DNA from: JAUVRX01 sp049664225
GTDB taxonomy: Bacteria > Acidobacteriota > Thermoanaerobaculia > Multivoradales > JAHEKO01
NCBI GenBank assembly: GCA_049664225.1
Contig: JBATEX010000213.1
Span: 62,001 to 126,000 of the forward strand
Direction: 5' to 3'
DNA: 64,000 bases
Under the pieces are notes generated by a model that was given only the letters and a program-made list of their open reading frames with translations, was not told where the DNA came from and did not search any database. Positions 51,203-60,257 of the stretch are shown here, piece by piece. Each line of letters begins with the position of its first letter. Positions within the stretch are counted from its first letter, which is position 1. Position numbers and translations under genes: made by a program.

Positions 51203-53677
51203 TCAAGGGGCCTCGACAGTTACTTCCCGGGTAATCGCCGGCAGGCAGCGCCGATCGTCGCATGCCTGGTAGGTGAGAAGGACCACCGTCTCGCCAGCTG
51301 CGAGCTCGCCTTCGATGGTCAAGGCCCCGGAGTACACACTCAAGGGGCGCTCAGCGAAAGCCAGATCCAGCATTCGACCTACCGGATAGCGGATCGCTCT
51401 GACGGCGCCTTCGATCCGTGTCGGTACCAGGACCTCGAGACTGGCTGGATTGGCGTTGAGGTGCCACCCCTCTCGGATCGACAGGGTCAGCCAGAAGCCT
51501 GCCCACTCACCGCGCTGCGCCGCTTCATCCAGCCCCGCCCGAGGAGACACCACCTCTCGGGCCAGCTCACCAACACTCGAGCCTCCCAGAATCGTCGTAT
51601 TTACGGGTTCGACAGACTGGCCAGTGAACTCGCTGCCGGACAGCTCACTGGCGGCGAGAGTAAGCGATGGGGCCGCGGCTGGCTGGACAGTCAAGACCTG
51701 ACTGAAACCACGCACCGCCGCAGTCGCTCGTTGCCTGTACTCGACGTTGCCGGTGCGCTCGGCCAGTTGGAGCAGACCGAGCGCTGCGAATCCGTTGCCG
51801 GACGGGACTGCGCCATCGGTGGCCGTCTTGCTTCGCACCAGCAATGCCGAATCGGACTCGGAGTTGAAGTAACCACCCAGAGGGTCGCCGAGCCGCGTCT
51901 CCATCTGACTCGCCAGTGCCTCCGCGGCGTCTAACCAGCGCTCATCTCCTGTTGCCTCCTCCAGAGCCAGGAGTCCGCGAATCAAAAAGGCGTAGTCATC
52001 CAGGAAAGCTCGAATCCTGCCTTCGCCCGCCCTCCAGACGTGGAGCAGCACACCTGATTCATCCTTCAACTGCAGAAGGAAGTCGGCTGCCTCCGCCGCC
52101 GCTTCGATGTAGCGAACCTCGTCCAGGGCAGCTCCCCCTCGGGCGAGCGCGGCGATCATCAACCCATTCCAATCGGTCAGAACCTTGTCATCCACCAGGG
52201 GAAACTCACGCTTCGCTCGAATGCTCTCGAGCGTCGAGACGCCGGGCTCGAGGATCTCCCAGAGCTCCTTCTCGGCAATGCCCCGGCTGCGAGCCTGCTC
52301 AGCCAGCGGAGACGAAAAGAACAGGGTGTAGCGCTCGGCCTCGAAATTCGGCTCGGCCTCGAAAACGAAGATGGGAGCCAGCTGCCGATACCTATCCTCC
52401 CCCAGTGCCGCCTGAACCTGGCTGCGGGTCCACACGTAGTAGGCCCCTTCGACGCCTCGACTCTCGGCGTCGATGGCCGACTTGAAGGCTCCGTTGCCGA
52501 GCCGCATCTGCTCGAGAACAAACTCGAAGGTACCGCGCGCCAGGCGTTCCAGCTCGGGCTCACCGGTGGCCGACGCGACGACCGCCGTCAACTCCGCCAG
52601 CTGAGCATTGTCGTAGAGCATCTTCTCGAAGTGGGGAACACGCCATTCTCGATCGAGGGTATAGCGGTGAAAGCCGCCGGACAGATGATCGTAGATCGCG
52701 CCCTGCCCCATCTTCTCGAGGGTCTGCACCACCATCTCCCGGGACTTCTGGTCCCCCAGCTCGGCCTGATGCCAGAGCAGCGACAAGCTGGTCGGCATCG
52801 GAAATTTCGGTGCCTGGCCAAATCCTCCCCACACCGCGTCGTACTGACTCTCGAGCTGCTTCAGCGCGACAGCCAGTACTTCTTCCAAGTCCAGGTTCGA
52901 AGACTGGTCCCCTGTGCTCAGCACCCTCCGGAGAGCTTCGGCAAGCTCGGTCGCCGTGGCCTCAATCGCCTCGGGCCGCTGCCGCCAGGCATCGTGGAGC
53001 CTCTCCAACACCTTCGGGAATCCGGGCAACCCGCCACGATCCACCGGAGGGAAGTAGGTACCAGCGAAAAAGGGCCTCAGATCTGGCGTCAGAAAGACCG
53101 AATTGGGCCAACCGCCTCGGCCCGTCAACAGCTGCGTCGCGGCCATATAGATCTCATCGATGTCCGGTCGCTCTTCCTTGTCCACCTTGATACTGACGAA
53201 CCACTCGTTCATCTGTCGAGCGATAACCGGATCGGAGAAGACCTCCCGCTCCATGACGTGACACCAGTAGCAGGTCGAGTACCCCACCGACAGGAATATC
53301 GGTTTATTCTCGCGGCGGGCTTTGGCGAACGCTTCCTCTCCCCAGGGAAACCAGTCCACCGGATTGTGGGCATGGAGCTGAAGATATGGACTGCTCTCGG
53401 TGAGTAGCCGATTCGCCTGTCGGCTCTCCGAGCCCTCTCCCGAGGCAGGCCGTATGGCGACACCTGCCCACACGAAAATGGCGAACAAGACTGCCAATCT
53501 GCACAGCAAGCCCGGCGGCGGGTGGCTTGGAGAGACGATGCCTCTCCTGAAAGAGTCTTGGCTCGACACTGGCTTGAACCTCGGGACGGCAAGCGACCGC
53601 CAGCCTCGGCGGTGCCCTGCAGCTGTCGGGATAAGATCCGATTGCCGAGTCTCACTCGGATTGCTTCCGTTTCGCAA
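51203..53677 (-). CDS. YyaL/SSP411-type thioredoxin-fold protein with DsbD-N-like tail
   Basis: Up to 824 residues; the true start is uncertain (between 53677 and about 53515), since the signal-like segment LLCRLAVLFAIFVWAGVAI begins near residue 57. The DsbH-type thioredoxin domain reads LLTESSPYLQLHAHNPVDWF and VGYSTCYWCHVMEREVFSDP, with the CxxC, followed by DKEERPDIDEIYM and GRGGWPNSVFLTPD. A long (alpha/alpha)6-type body comes next. The last 105 residues (IREGWHLNANPASLEVLVPT, LLTYQACDDRRCLPAITREV) match the N-terminal domain of DsbD, with two Cys. A secreted redox or carbohydrate-related protein; activity unknown. Confidence 0.82.
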   Translation of the reverse strand: MRNGSNPSETRQSDLIPTAAGHRRGWRSLAVPRFKPVSSQDSFRRGIVSPSHPPPGLLCRLAVLFAIFVWAGVAIRPASGEGSESRQANRLLTESSPYLQLHAHNPVDWFPWGEEAFAKARRENKPIFLSVGYSTCYWCHVMEREVFSDPVIARQMNEWFVSIKVDKEERPDIDEIYMAATQLLTGRGGWPNSVFLTPDLRPFFAGTYFPPVDRGGLPGFPKVLERLHDAWRQRPEAIEATATELAEALRRVLSTGDQSSNLDLEEVLAVALKQLESQYDAVWGGFGQAPKFPMPTSLSLLWHQAELGDQKSREMVVQTLEKMGQGAIYDHLSGGFHRYTLDREWRVPHFEKMLYDNAQLAELTAVVASATGEPELERLARGTFEFVLEQMRLGNGAFKSAIDAESRGVEGAYYVWTRSQVQAALGEDRYRQLAPIFVFEAEPNFEAERYTLFFSSPLAEQARSRGIAEKELWEILEPGVSTLESIRAKREFPLVDDKVLTDWNGLMIAALARGGAALDEVRYIEAAAEAADFLLQLKDESGVLLHVWRAGEGRIRAFLDDYAFLIRGLLALEEATGDERWLDAAEALASQMETRLGDPLGGYFNSESDSALLVRSKTATDGAVPSGNGFAALGLLQLAERTGNVEYRQRATAAVRGFSQVLTVQPAAAPSLTLAASELSGSEFTGQSVEPVNTTILGGSSVGELAREVVSPRAGLDEAAQRGEWAGFWLTLSIREGWHLNANPASLEVLVPTRIEGAVRAIRYPVGRMLDLAFAERPLSVYSGALTIEGELAAGETVVLLTYQACDDRRCLPAITREVTVEAP

Positions 53678-53762
53678 GACCCGAGAGACTTACCCGATGG
53701 GTCAGACAAGAAGACTCCTATCGCACTAAACCCAGAGAGCACGGTCGTGCATCTAAGCAGGT

Positions 53763-54356
53763 ATGAGAGAGCTGGTGACATCGGCGGGCCTTCTTGTCGA
53801 CTTTTCCGACTTCCTGGGAGCTGTCGAACGCCAACCCATGTCTGAAGCCGATCTCGTCCGCGACGCCCAACGGGGTGATACGACTGCCTTTGAAGAGCTC
53901 TATCGGCAGCATGTTTCCAAGATCTATGGGCTCTGCCTCAGAATGTGCGCCAACCCGGCCAAGGCAGAGGACCTGACCCAGGAGGCCTTCATCAGGGCCT
54001 GGCAGAAACTGGGCTCCTTCCGGCGTCAGAGCAGCTTCCGGACCTGGCTGCATCGACTGACCGTCAATCTGGTTCTGGGAGATCTGCGCTCGACGGGGCG
54101 GTGGGAAAGCCGCCTGACGGCGATCGATTCGCTGCCCGAGAGAGGCGACGGCGGCGGCGCGAAGCCAGAGACCACCTTCGATCTGGAGAGGGCCATCTCG
54201 CAGCTGCCTCCTCAGGCCAGGATGGTGTTCGTCCTTCACGATATCGAGGGCTACAAACACCGCGAGATCGCCAGCCTGTGCAACCTGGCAGTGGGAACTT
54301 CCAAGGCTCACCTTCACCGTGCTCGCAAGCAACTTCGTGAGGTCTTGAAACGATGA
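53763..54356 (+). CDS. ECF-type sigma-70 factor
   Basis: 197 residues from the ATG at 53763 (AGCAGG just upstream), or 172 from the ATG at 53838. Region 2 reads ADLVRDAQRGDTTAFEELYR, HVSKIYGLCLRMCANPAKAE and DLTQEAFIRAWQKLGSFRRQ; region 4 reads LPPQARMVFVLHDIEGYKHR and EIASLCNLAVGTSKAHLHRA. The stop overlaps the anti-sigma start (ATGA). With the anti-sigma and DUF4097 genes it forms a three-gene unit, probably for envelope stress. Confidence 0.9.
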   Translation: MRELVTSAGLLVDFSDFLGAVERQPMSEADLVRDAQRGDTTAFEELYRQHVSKIYGLCLRMCANPAKAEDLTQEAFIRAWQKLGSFRRQSSFRTWLHRLTVNLVLGDLRSTGRWESRLTAIDSLPERGDGGGAKPETTFDLERAISQLPPQARMVFVLHDIEGYKHREIASLCNLAVGTSKAHLHRARKQLREVLKR

Positions 54357-55003
54357 ACTGCGAACAGGCTCGGGAGCAGTTAGACGACTATCTGGGCGGC
54401 TACCTCGACGAGGCAGACCGGCAGGCCGTGGAGCATCACGCGGAGACCTGCGTCTCCTGCCGGGCCGACATGGAGGACCTGAAGAACCTCCTGGCGCAGG
54501 CCCGGCAGCTCTCACCTGGAGTGCCCCCCGCTCAGAATCTTTGGCCGGCGATCCTCGAGCAGATCGAAGACTCTCGAGCCAAGAGCTGGAGCAATGCGAA
54601 TCGCTCCTGGCTGGCCCTGGCGGCAGTCCTGGCGTTGGCCGTTCTGCTGATTCCACTACTGCTCAGGCAGCAGGCTACCCAACCCGGTGAGCAGGTCACA
54701 GTTGCCGTCACCGACTCAATGGCGATCGATGCCGCGACTCAGGCCAAGGTCGATCTGGCTCGCTCCGAGGATCGAGTGCTCCTCGTGCGACGCGATCTCG
54801 TCGAAGCGATCGAGATCCGGCGGGATCTACTCGGTCCCGAAGCCTCTCAGTCCGTCGAAGAGAGTTTGCTAGTGCTGGACAAGGCTGTGGCGGATATCCA
54901 GCAGGCTCTGGAAGAGAACCCCGACGACCGTCGCCTGCGCCTGCTCCTGGCAGCGAAGTATCAGCATGAAGTACGGCTCCTGCAGCGTGTGAGCCGTGTT
55001 TGA
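54353..55003 (+). CDS. Transmembrane anti-sigma factor with zf-HC2 domain
   Basis: 216 residues. The zinc finger is in CEQAREQLDDYLGGYLDEAD then HHAETCVSCRADMEDLKN (HxxxCxxC). A membrane helix near residue 82-104 (SWLALAAVLALAVLLIPLLL) splits it into a cytoplasmic anti-sigma part and a periplasmic helical sensor part (DKAVADIQQALEENPDDRRL). It overlaps the sigma gene by four bases. By family it holds the sigma factor until an envelope signal releases it. Confidence 0.88.
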   Translation: MNCEQAREQLDDYLGGYLDEADRQAVEHHAETCVSCRADMEDLKNLLAQARQLSPGVPPAQNLWPAILEQIEDSRAKSWSNANRSWLALAAVLALAVLLIPLLLRQQATQPGEQVTVAVTDSMAIDAATQAKVDLARSEDRVLLVRRDLVEAIEIRRDLLGPEASQSVEESLLVLDKAVADIQQALEENPDDRRLRLLLAAKYQHEVRLLQRVSRV

Positions 55004-55031
55004 TTCCCGAGGAACCAAGGAGAATTCGACC

Positions 55032-55922
55032 ATGAAAAAGAAACTACTACTCCTGATGGCAATCGCACTGGCAGCCGGTGGTGTCTGGGCCGGCGAGAGC
55101 GTCGACGTCACCAAGTCAGCCTCTGCCACTCCCACGGTGGAGATCGAGAATCTCGCCGGCTCGGTGAAGATCCACGGATGGGACCGCGAAGAGATCAAGG
55201 TGACCGGTGTCCTTGGCGACGATACCGACGGACTTGACTTCTCCGGCAGCAACGACAATTTCGATATCGAAGTGGAGATCCCTGACAGCTACGGCAGGCG
55301 CCATCGCGACCTCGACTCGGACCTCGAGATCTGGCTGCCAGCCGGAAGTTCCTTGGCCATCGAGACCGTCAGTGCCAGCATTCGCGTCTCCGGGGTCAAT
55401 GGTCGGTTGGAATTGGAGTCCGTCAGTGGCGAGGTCACTGTCGATGGCGCACCAACCAGTGCCGACGTGGAAACCGTGAGCGGCAGCATCGAGCTCTCCG
55501 GCTCAGAGACCCTGGCCGTCGCCGAATCGGTCAGCGGCAAAATCGAGCTTTCCGGTGTTGCCGGACGAGTCGAAGCGGCTACAGTCAGTGGCTCGATCAG
55601 GGTCGAGGCCAGCGACATCGAGCAAGGGGAGTTCGAGGCCGTCTCCGGCTCCGTCCGCTTCACCGGAGCCCTCTCACCTGGCGCTCGCCTGAGTGCGGAG
55701 AGTCACAGTGGCAGCGTGGTGCTCAACCTGCCTGCGGACACCTCGGCGCGATTCCAGGTCGAGACTTTCAGTGGCGGCATCGACAACGGTTTCGGTGGCG
55801 GCGAGGCTGAGAGAACGAGCCGCTATGCGCCAGGCAAGCGACTCGACTTCACCATCGGTTCGGGCGATGCCCAGGTGAGAGTCGAGAGCTTCAGCGGCAG
55901 CGTCACCCTGAACCCGCAGTAA
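55032..55922 (+). CDS. Secreted DUF4097 beta-repeat protein
   Basis: 296 residues from the ATG at 55032 with AAGGAG upstream and a signal peptide (KKKLLLLMAIALAAGGVWAG). The body is a series of short beta units with the recurrent phrase (V/A)SGxIxLSG: SVSGEVTVDG, TVSGSIELSG, SVSGKIELSG, TVSGSIRVEA, AVSGSVRFTG and SFSGSVTLNP, which predicts a single-sheet beta-solenoid typical of DUF4097/LiaG-like proteins. It is the last gene of the sigma operon, before the terminator at 55949-55986, and a likely target or partner of the envelope response. Confidence 0.87.
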   Translation: MKKKLLLLMAIALAAGGVWAGESVDVTKSASATPTVEIENLAGSVKIHGWDREEIKVTGVLGDDTDGLDFSGSNDNFDIEVEIPDSYGRRHRDLDSDLEIWLPAGSSLAIETVSASIRVSGVNGRLELESVSGEVTVDGAPTSADVETVSGSIELSGSETLAVAESVSGKIELSGVAGRVEAATVSGSIRVEASDIEQGEFEAVSGSVRFTGALSPGARLSAESHSGSVVLNLPADTSARFQVETFSGGIDNGFGGGEAERTSRYAPGKRLDFTIGSGDAQVRVESFSGSVTLNPQ

Positions 55923-55948
55923 CCTGCCTGCACGCCCCTCCTTGGGCA

Positions 55949-55986
55949 AGCGCGTAGGAGCGACTCGGCTCCTACGCGCTTTCTTT
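55949..55986 (+). terminator. Strong Rho-independent terminator of the sigma operon
   Basis: AGCGCGTAGGAGC (55949-55961) pairs perfectly with GCTCCTACGCGCT (55968-55980) over a 6-base loop, followed by TTCTTTC. The stem also contains the TAG stop codon (55972-55974, minus strand) of the convergent phosphatase gene. Confidence 0.88.
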
Positions 55987-57921
55987 CATCTTGAGCACTA
56001 CGAAGGTCAGGTCGTCGACTGGCGGCTTTCCCCTAGTCCATTCCTGGGCAGCCTCGGCGAGATGGCTCGTGATCTCTTCCGGGGTCTCATCCGCTACTTC
56101 CCGAAAGAGGGAGCTAGCCCTCTCGTACCCCAGAGGCTCCTGCTCGAGGTTCATCAGCTCGGGGAAACCATCGGTCATCAGCAGCACCGTGTCGCCCTGC
56201 TCCAAGTGGGATCTCCACTGGTCATAACTGGCCTCGGCCATGCTGCCGAGAGGTAGACCGGTCAGGCCAACCTCCTCTACGGAGCTCGTAGCTCGACGAT
56301 GGACGAGCACCGGAGGCATTCCAGCGGCCGAAATGCTGATCTTCCGGTTGTCGATTCGAACCAGGGTGGCGGCCATGTTCATGCGGTCGAGATTCATCTG
56401 CTTGATGGCCGCCGCGGCGCCGCCCAACAACTTGGCCAGGTCGGCCTCGGCAGCACTGGCGGTCAGCAGACCCTTGACCACCGTCACCATGGTTCCTGCC
56501 CTGACGCCGTGGCCGGCTGCATCACCGATGACGGTTGTCAAGGCGCCGCTTTCGGCAGAAAAAAAGTCGTAGTAATCACCACCCACCTCGGTGGCGGTGC
56601 GCATCAAAACCGCGACCTCGATCTCAGGGTGGCGGGGAAGGGTCTTGGGCAAGAGCGAAAGCTGAAACTGCCGGGCCTCCTCCAGCTCGCGCCCCTTGCG
56701 TTCGTTCTCCGCTTCGAGCAGACGCTGCTGGACCTCCTGCTCAAGGATCTGGTCCTGGTGCTGACGAAGCTCTTGCGCCATGCGATTGAAGGTGCGGGCC
56801 AGCTGCCCGAACTCGTCGCGAGAAGAAAGCGGCACCCGCGCTTCGAGATTTCCATCGGCGAGCCGCTCCGCACCCTCAGTCAGCAGAGTCAGCTTGCTCG
56901 TCATGCGCTTCGACAACGCAACAACCCCGATCAGGGCCAGAAACACGAGTCCCATTCCGTAGGTGAAGTTCTGCACCGCGGTGCGGCGGATACCCCTGAG
57001 CGACTCCTGGACAGGCCTTGCCACACCGAAAATCAGACCCGCTTCAGAGTCCGGCGTCTCGACCACGATCCAGTCCGGAGAGAGCGACGGCGAACTGAGC
57101 GCCAGGCCAGTCTTCTCTTCGGCGACCCCGATCTCGGTGAGCAGCTCTCGGTCTTCCCGCTGGTCCAGATACAGGTTGCCATCCGCATCTCGGGCATAGG
57201 GAATCTCCCCTTGCTCTCTCGATGTCCGAGACAGCACCTGCCTGAGGATCTGCGAAGGGGGCACCAAGGCTTTCAGCTGGCCGACGATCTCGTCGCCTCG
57301 GAGAACCGGCGCCGTGAACTCGGCGCCCAGGAGTGCCTCCATTTCCTGACCCCGCGCCTGCAGCGCTTCCAGCTCCGCAACCTCCAAGCCCTTTCGGGTG
57401 CGGATGGCTTCCTGGGTAATACCCTCGAGATACTCCCTCGAGATGCCCGACTCTTCCAGACTCAAGCCCCGCCGTTCCAGTTTCTCGAGCGCCCCTGCCA
57501 GGAGCTCTGACGGATAGATAACGAAGGACTCGAGGTCTCGATCGCCCTCCACAACAACCGTCCCTTCGAGTTGAATTTCGGAGCTCTCCAAAGGTGTGAA
57601 CTCGAAGGACTCCACCAGCTGCGACATGTCGCCCATCTGGGTCATCAGCGCGGTGTAGACCTGGCTGGGATCGGCCTCATTCTCCTCAGAGGAAACGAGA
57701 TGTCGCACTGGAAGCCTGGAAAGGCTGGCGAGACGTTGACTGAGATCCTGGCGCACAGACGCCAGTCGGTCACTCATCTCCTCTGCCAGGACCTGCGATT
57801 CCGCCGCCACGGCATCCCGGAACGCCCGCTGGGAAGTGGCGTAGCTGAAAAGGACCAACACCGCCAGGGGAACCACTGACAACAAGAGAAATGCAACGAC
57901 GAGTTGGGTTCGAACCTTCAT
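55972..57921 (-). CDS. SpoIIE-type PP2C phosphatase with sensor and HAMP domains
   Basis: 649 residues. N-terminal membrane helix (TQLVVAFLLLSVVPLAVLVL), an extracytoplasmic region of about 280 residues (dCache-like; GAEFTAPVLRGDEIVGQLKA), a second helix (YGMGLVFLALIGVVALSKRM), then HAMP (LTLLTEGAERLADGNLEARV), a coiled coil and the phosphatase core with MRTATEVGGDYYDFFSAESG, VIGDAAGHGVRAGTMVTV and the final TDGFPELMN. Family members dephosphorylate anti-anti-sigma proteins in partner-switch systems; none is next to it. The 3' end lies inside the neighbouring terminator. Confidence 0.9.
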   Translation of the reverse strand: MKVRTQLVVAFLLLSVVPLAVLVLFSYATSQRAFRDAVAAESQVLAEEMSDRLASVRQDLSQRLASLSRLPVRHLVSSEENEADPSQVYTALMTQMGDMSQLVESFEFTPLESSEIQLEGTVVVEGDRDLESFVIYPSELLAGALEKLERRGLSLEESGISREYLEGITQEAIRTRKGLEVAELEALQARGQEMEALLGAEFTAPVLRGDEIVGQLKALVPPSQILRQVLSRTSREQGEIPYARDADGNLYLDQREDRELLTEIGVAEEKTGLALSSPSLSPDWIVVETPDSEAGLIFGVARPVQESLRGIRRTAVQNFTYGMGLVFLALIGVVALSKRMTSKLTLLTEGAERLADGNLEARVPLSSRDEFGQLARTFNRMAQELRQHQDQILEQEVQQRLLEAENERKGRELEEARQFQLSLLPKTLPRHPEIEVAVLMRTATEVGGDYYDFFSAESGALTTVIGDAAGHGVRAGTMVTVVKGLLTASAAEADLAKLLGGAAAAIKQMNLDRMNMAATLVRIDNRKISISAAGMPPVLVHRRATSSVEEVGLTGLPLGSMAEASYDQWRSHLEQGDTVLLMTDGFPELMNLEQEPLGYERASSLFREVADETPEEITSHLAEAAQEWTRGKPPVDDLTFVVLKMKESA

Positions 57922-58131
57922 TGCAGAAGCCTACGAAGCGAAGGGTAGCAAGGTTGCCCCATCCTCCGAGCCACGGGACAGCCAGGGCCTCGATGCTACC
58001 AGTCAGCCTCCGAACAAGGGGGTGTAACGAATTCCGATGCCAAGCTCGGGGAAAAGACCGATGATTCGCGTGTCGTAGCGGTGCATCCAAAGCTGGAGCC
58101 AATCCACCGACTGAAGCGGAACCAGGGAGCC

Positions 58132-59250
58132 ATGACCAAGCCGCAGTACATGATCCAGGTGGGAGATCAGCGTGTCGTGCTGCCGAAAGGCGTGACGCTG
58201 GCGGACTGGAACCTGGAGAAGTACCGCTGGCAGAACCCGCGGATCCGCTCTCTGCTGGGTTGTATCAAGCTCCTGGAGGAGGTGCTGGAGAGCAACTATG
58301 CTCTGCTCCACTGCTCGCCTGCCCGTCTGCACCTGATCTGGCGCCAGGTCCGCCGGGTGTCCCAGCTCATCAGCACCCGACTGGTCTCGCTGCTCGAATA
58401 CCCGTCGATCATCCCACCTCTGGAAGAGGCTCGACAGAGTGTTGTCGGCTCCCTGGACATGATCGAAGGTACTGTCCTCGAGGAACTGGAGCAGTTTCCT
58501 CGAGATTTGCCTGCCGAACGCATCCTCGAGGCACGGAAGCTCCTCTGTGTGTCGATCGGCAAGCTCCATGCCTTTCTGCAAGACACCTTCAGTGAGCTGC
58601 TGGCAGCCGATCCACGTAGCGATCGGGATGCCGACTACTTTCTTTCTCGACGCTTCCCTCGCGACATCGAAGAGGCTGAATGGCTGTTCGCTTCGGTCAA
58701 GGGACTGCAGAAGTACCTTCGGGGCCTCGAGAGCTCACGTTACTCTCGCCTGACTTCGGTCTCGGAGAGTATCCGTCGCGAGCTGCATCTGCCTTTTGGC
58801 GAGTTCTGGGTCGAGCTCAAGGAGTATCTGGTCTTTCTCATCAACGATCTGTCACCACGCCTGAACGAAATCCTGGCACTGCGAGGCATCCGCTTCGACG
58901 AAATGGAGATCCTCGACGACTACGCGATGGAGATCCCCTCGAAATCGAAGATGGTGATCGAGATCGTCGACCTCGGGCGCCGTGCGGTCGATCAAATGAA
59001 GCGAGATGCGGGCGATGATCGGTCTCTCAGAGAGCAGAATCTCCACGACCTCATCACGGTTCACGCCGTCCTGAGTCGACGATTGGTCTCACTGCTGAAC
59101 GACCTGGATCGCAGACTGAGCGACCTGTGGGTCTTTGTGCCCATCTGGCTGGAGAACATCGAGAGACGTCGCGCCCTGATGTTGCGTCGAGACGTCGACG
59201 AGCAGAGTCCCTTCAGCATCAGAGCCAGGTCCCGGTCTTTGCCTCAGTGA
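58132..59250 (+). CDS. Helical protein of unknown function
   Basis: 372 residues from the ATG at 58132, which follows AGGGAGCC; a GTG 17 codons upstream is the alternative. It has no signal peptide and no membrane segment. The sequence is almost all helix (NPRIRSLLGCIKLLEEVLES, LHLIWRQVRRVSQLISTRLV, ILEARKLLCVSIGKLHAFLQ) and rich in Leu, Arg and Glu, with a late WVFVPIWLENIERRRALMLR. I recognise no family. It is divergent from the phosphatase gene and overlaps the acyltransferase gene tail to tail by 7 bases. Cytoplasmic and perhaps protein-binding; no function is proposed. Confidence 0.7.
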   Translation: MTKPQYMIQVGDQRVVLPKGVTLADWNLEKYRWQNPRIRSLLGCIKLLEEVLESNYALLHCSPARLHLIWRQVRRVSQLISTRLVSLLEYPSIIPPLEEARQSVVGSLDMIEGTVLEELEQFPRDLPAERILEARKLLCVSIGKLHAFLQDTFSELLAADPRSDRDADYFLSRRFPRDIEEAEWLFASVKGLQKYLRGLESSRYSRLTSVSESIRRELHLPFGEFWVELKEYLVFLINDLSPRLNEILALRGIRFDEMEILDDYAMEIPSKSKMVIEIVDLGRRAVDQMKRDAGDDRSLREQNLHDLITVHAVLSRRLVSLLNDLDRRLSDLWVFVPIWLENIERRRALMLRRDVDEQSPFSIRARSRSLPQ

Positions 59251-60155
59251 CTCTCCTGCATCTCGCCAGGTGGACGGGTGCGAAACCGCCGGTAGCTCCA
59301 GGTGTACTGCTCGGGACAAAGACGCACGCACTGTTCCACCCCGCGATTGAGCTGCGTTGTTGCAAATTCGAGATCTTCGCTGTCCAGCCCGTCAGGGGCG
59401 GGTTGAAAGTGGAATCGGAAGCGACCTTTCGCGGTCCGCTCACAGTACCCGAACAGGGGAGCGGCTCCGTACCTTCGCGCCAGTCTAGACACCAGGGTCA
59501 TGGTAAGGGCGGGAGTCCCGAAGAAAGGCGCGAAAACCCCGTGCTGCTTCAGGGGCTCCTGATCGGGCAGCATACCGACCCCTTCGCCAGCAGTCAGGGC
59601 CTCGACGATGCGACGCATCCCCGAGCGATCGGCCGGCACGAGCTCGGCTCCGTGACGCTCTCTCGCTTGGCGAATGAAGGTGTCCATCTCGACGATCCGC
59701 GGCGGACGGTAGAGCGCCATCACCTGAGTCCTGACCTGTAGATACCGGCTCAGGATCTCCCAGTTTCCGAGATGAGGGACGAGAACCAGCGCTCCCCGCT
59801 TCGCTTCGAGTGCCCGCAGCAGGTGGTCCTCGCCCTCGACCCCCTCGATGCAATCCAGCAGCCTCTCCGTGCGCCAGAACCAGACCGCCCCGACCTCGGC
59901 AACGGTCTTGCCGCTTGCGATGAGGCTCGTCTTTGCCAATCGTCGACGCTCATCGTCCGTCAGCTCCGGCAGACAAAGATCGAGGTTGCTTTGCGTTGTC
60001 CGCCGGAGGCGATTCGGAATCCGCCAAAGCAGCCAGCCGACGAGGGCCCCGAGAGACTGCGCCCAACTCAACGGCAAAATGGCGAAACCCCGAATCAGGG
60101 CCTTGAGGACGGCGGCCTGGACAGGAGCGGACTTCGTGGCTTTCTTGGCGGACAT
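59244..60155 (-). CDS. LpxL/HtrB-family lysophospholipid acyltransferase
   Basis: 303 residues from the ATG at 60153-60155; a GTG six codons upstream (60173) is an alternative with GGAGCCC close by. One membrane segment near residue 20-45 (PLSWAQSLGALVGWLLWRIP) and the motif LVLVPHLGNWEILSRYL, with the HX4E of LpxL-type transferases, plus MALYRPPRIVEMDTFIRQAR and GEGVGMLPDQEP are all typical. By family it adds a secondary acyl chain to lipid A or a similar glycolipid. Single gene. Confidence 0.87.
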   Translation of the reverse strand: MSAKKATKSAPVQAAVLKALIRGFAILPLSWAQSLGALVGWLLWRIPNRLRRTTQSNLDLCLPELTDDERRRLAKTSLIASGKTVAEVGAVWFWRTERLLDCIEGVEGEDHLLRALEAKRGALVLVPHLGNWEILSRYLQVRTQVMALYRPPRIVEMDTFIRQARERHGAELVPADRSGMRRIVEALTAGEGVGMLPDQEPLKQHGVFAPFFGTPALTMTLVSRLARRYGAAPLFGYCERTAKGRFRFHFQPAPDGLDSEDLEFATTQLNRGVEQCVRLCPEQYTWSYRRFRTRPPGEMQESH

Positions 60156-60257
60156 GCGCTTGAATCGAACCACGGGCTCCGCGGGCAGACACTCGCGGCC
60201 TGCACCGGAACTCGATCGGTCACCTGCATCATAGAAGAAATCGACGTTTGTCCACCT

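Noticed and set aside
56299..57510. A 403-codon plus-strand frame
   Set aside because: It lies entirely opposite the SpoIIE-type phosphatase, which has clear domains; long antisense frames are common in this high-GC DNA.
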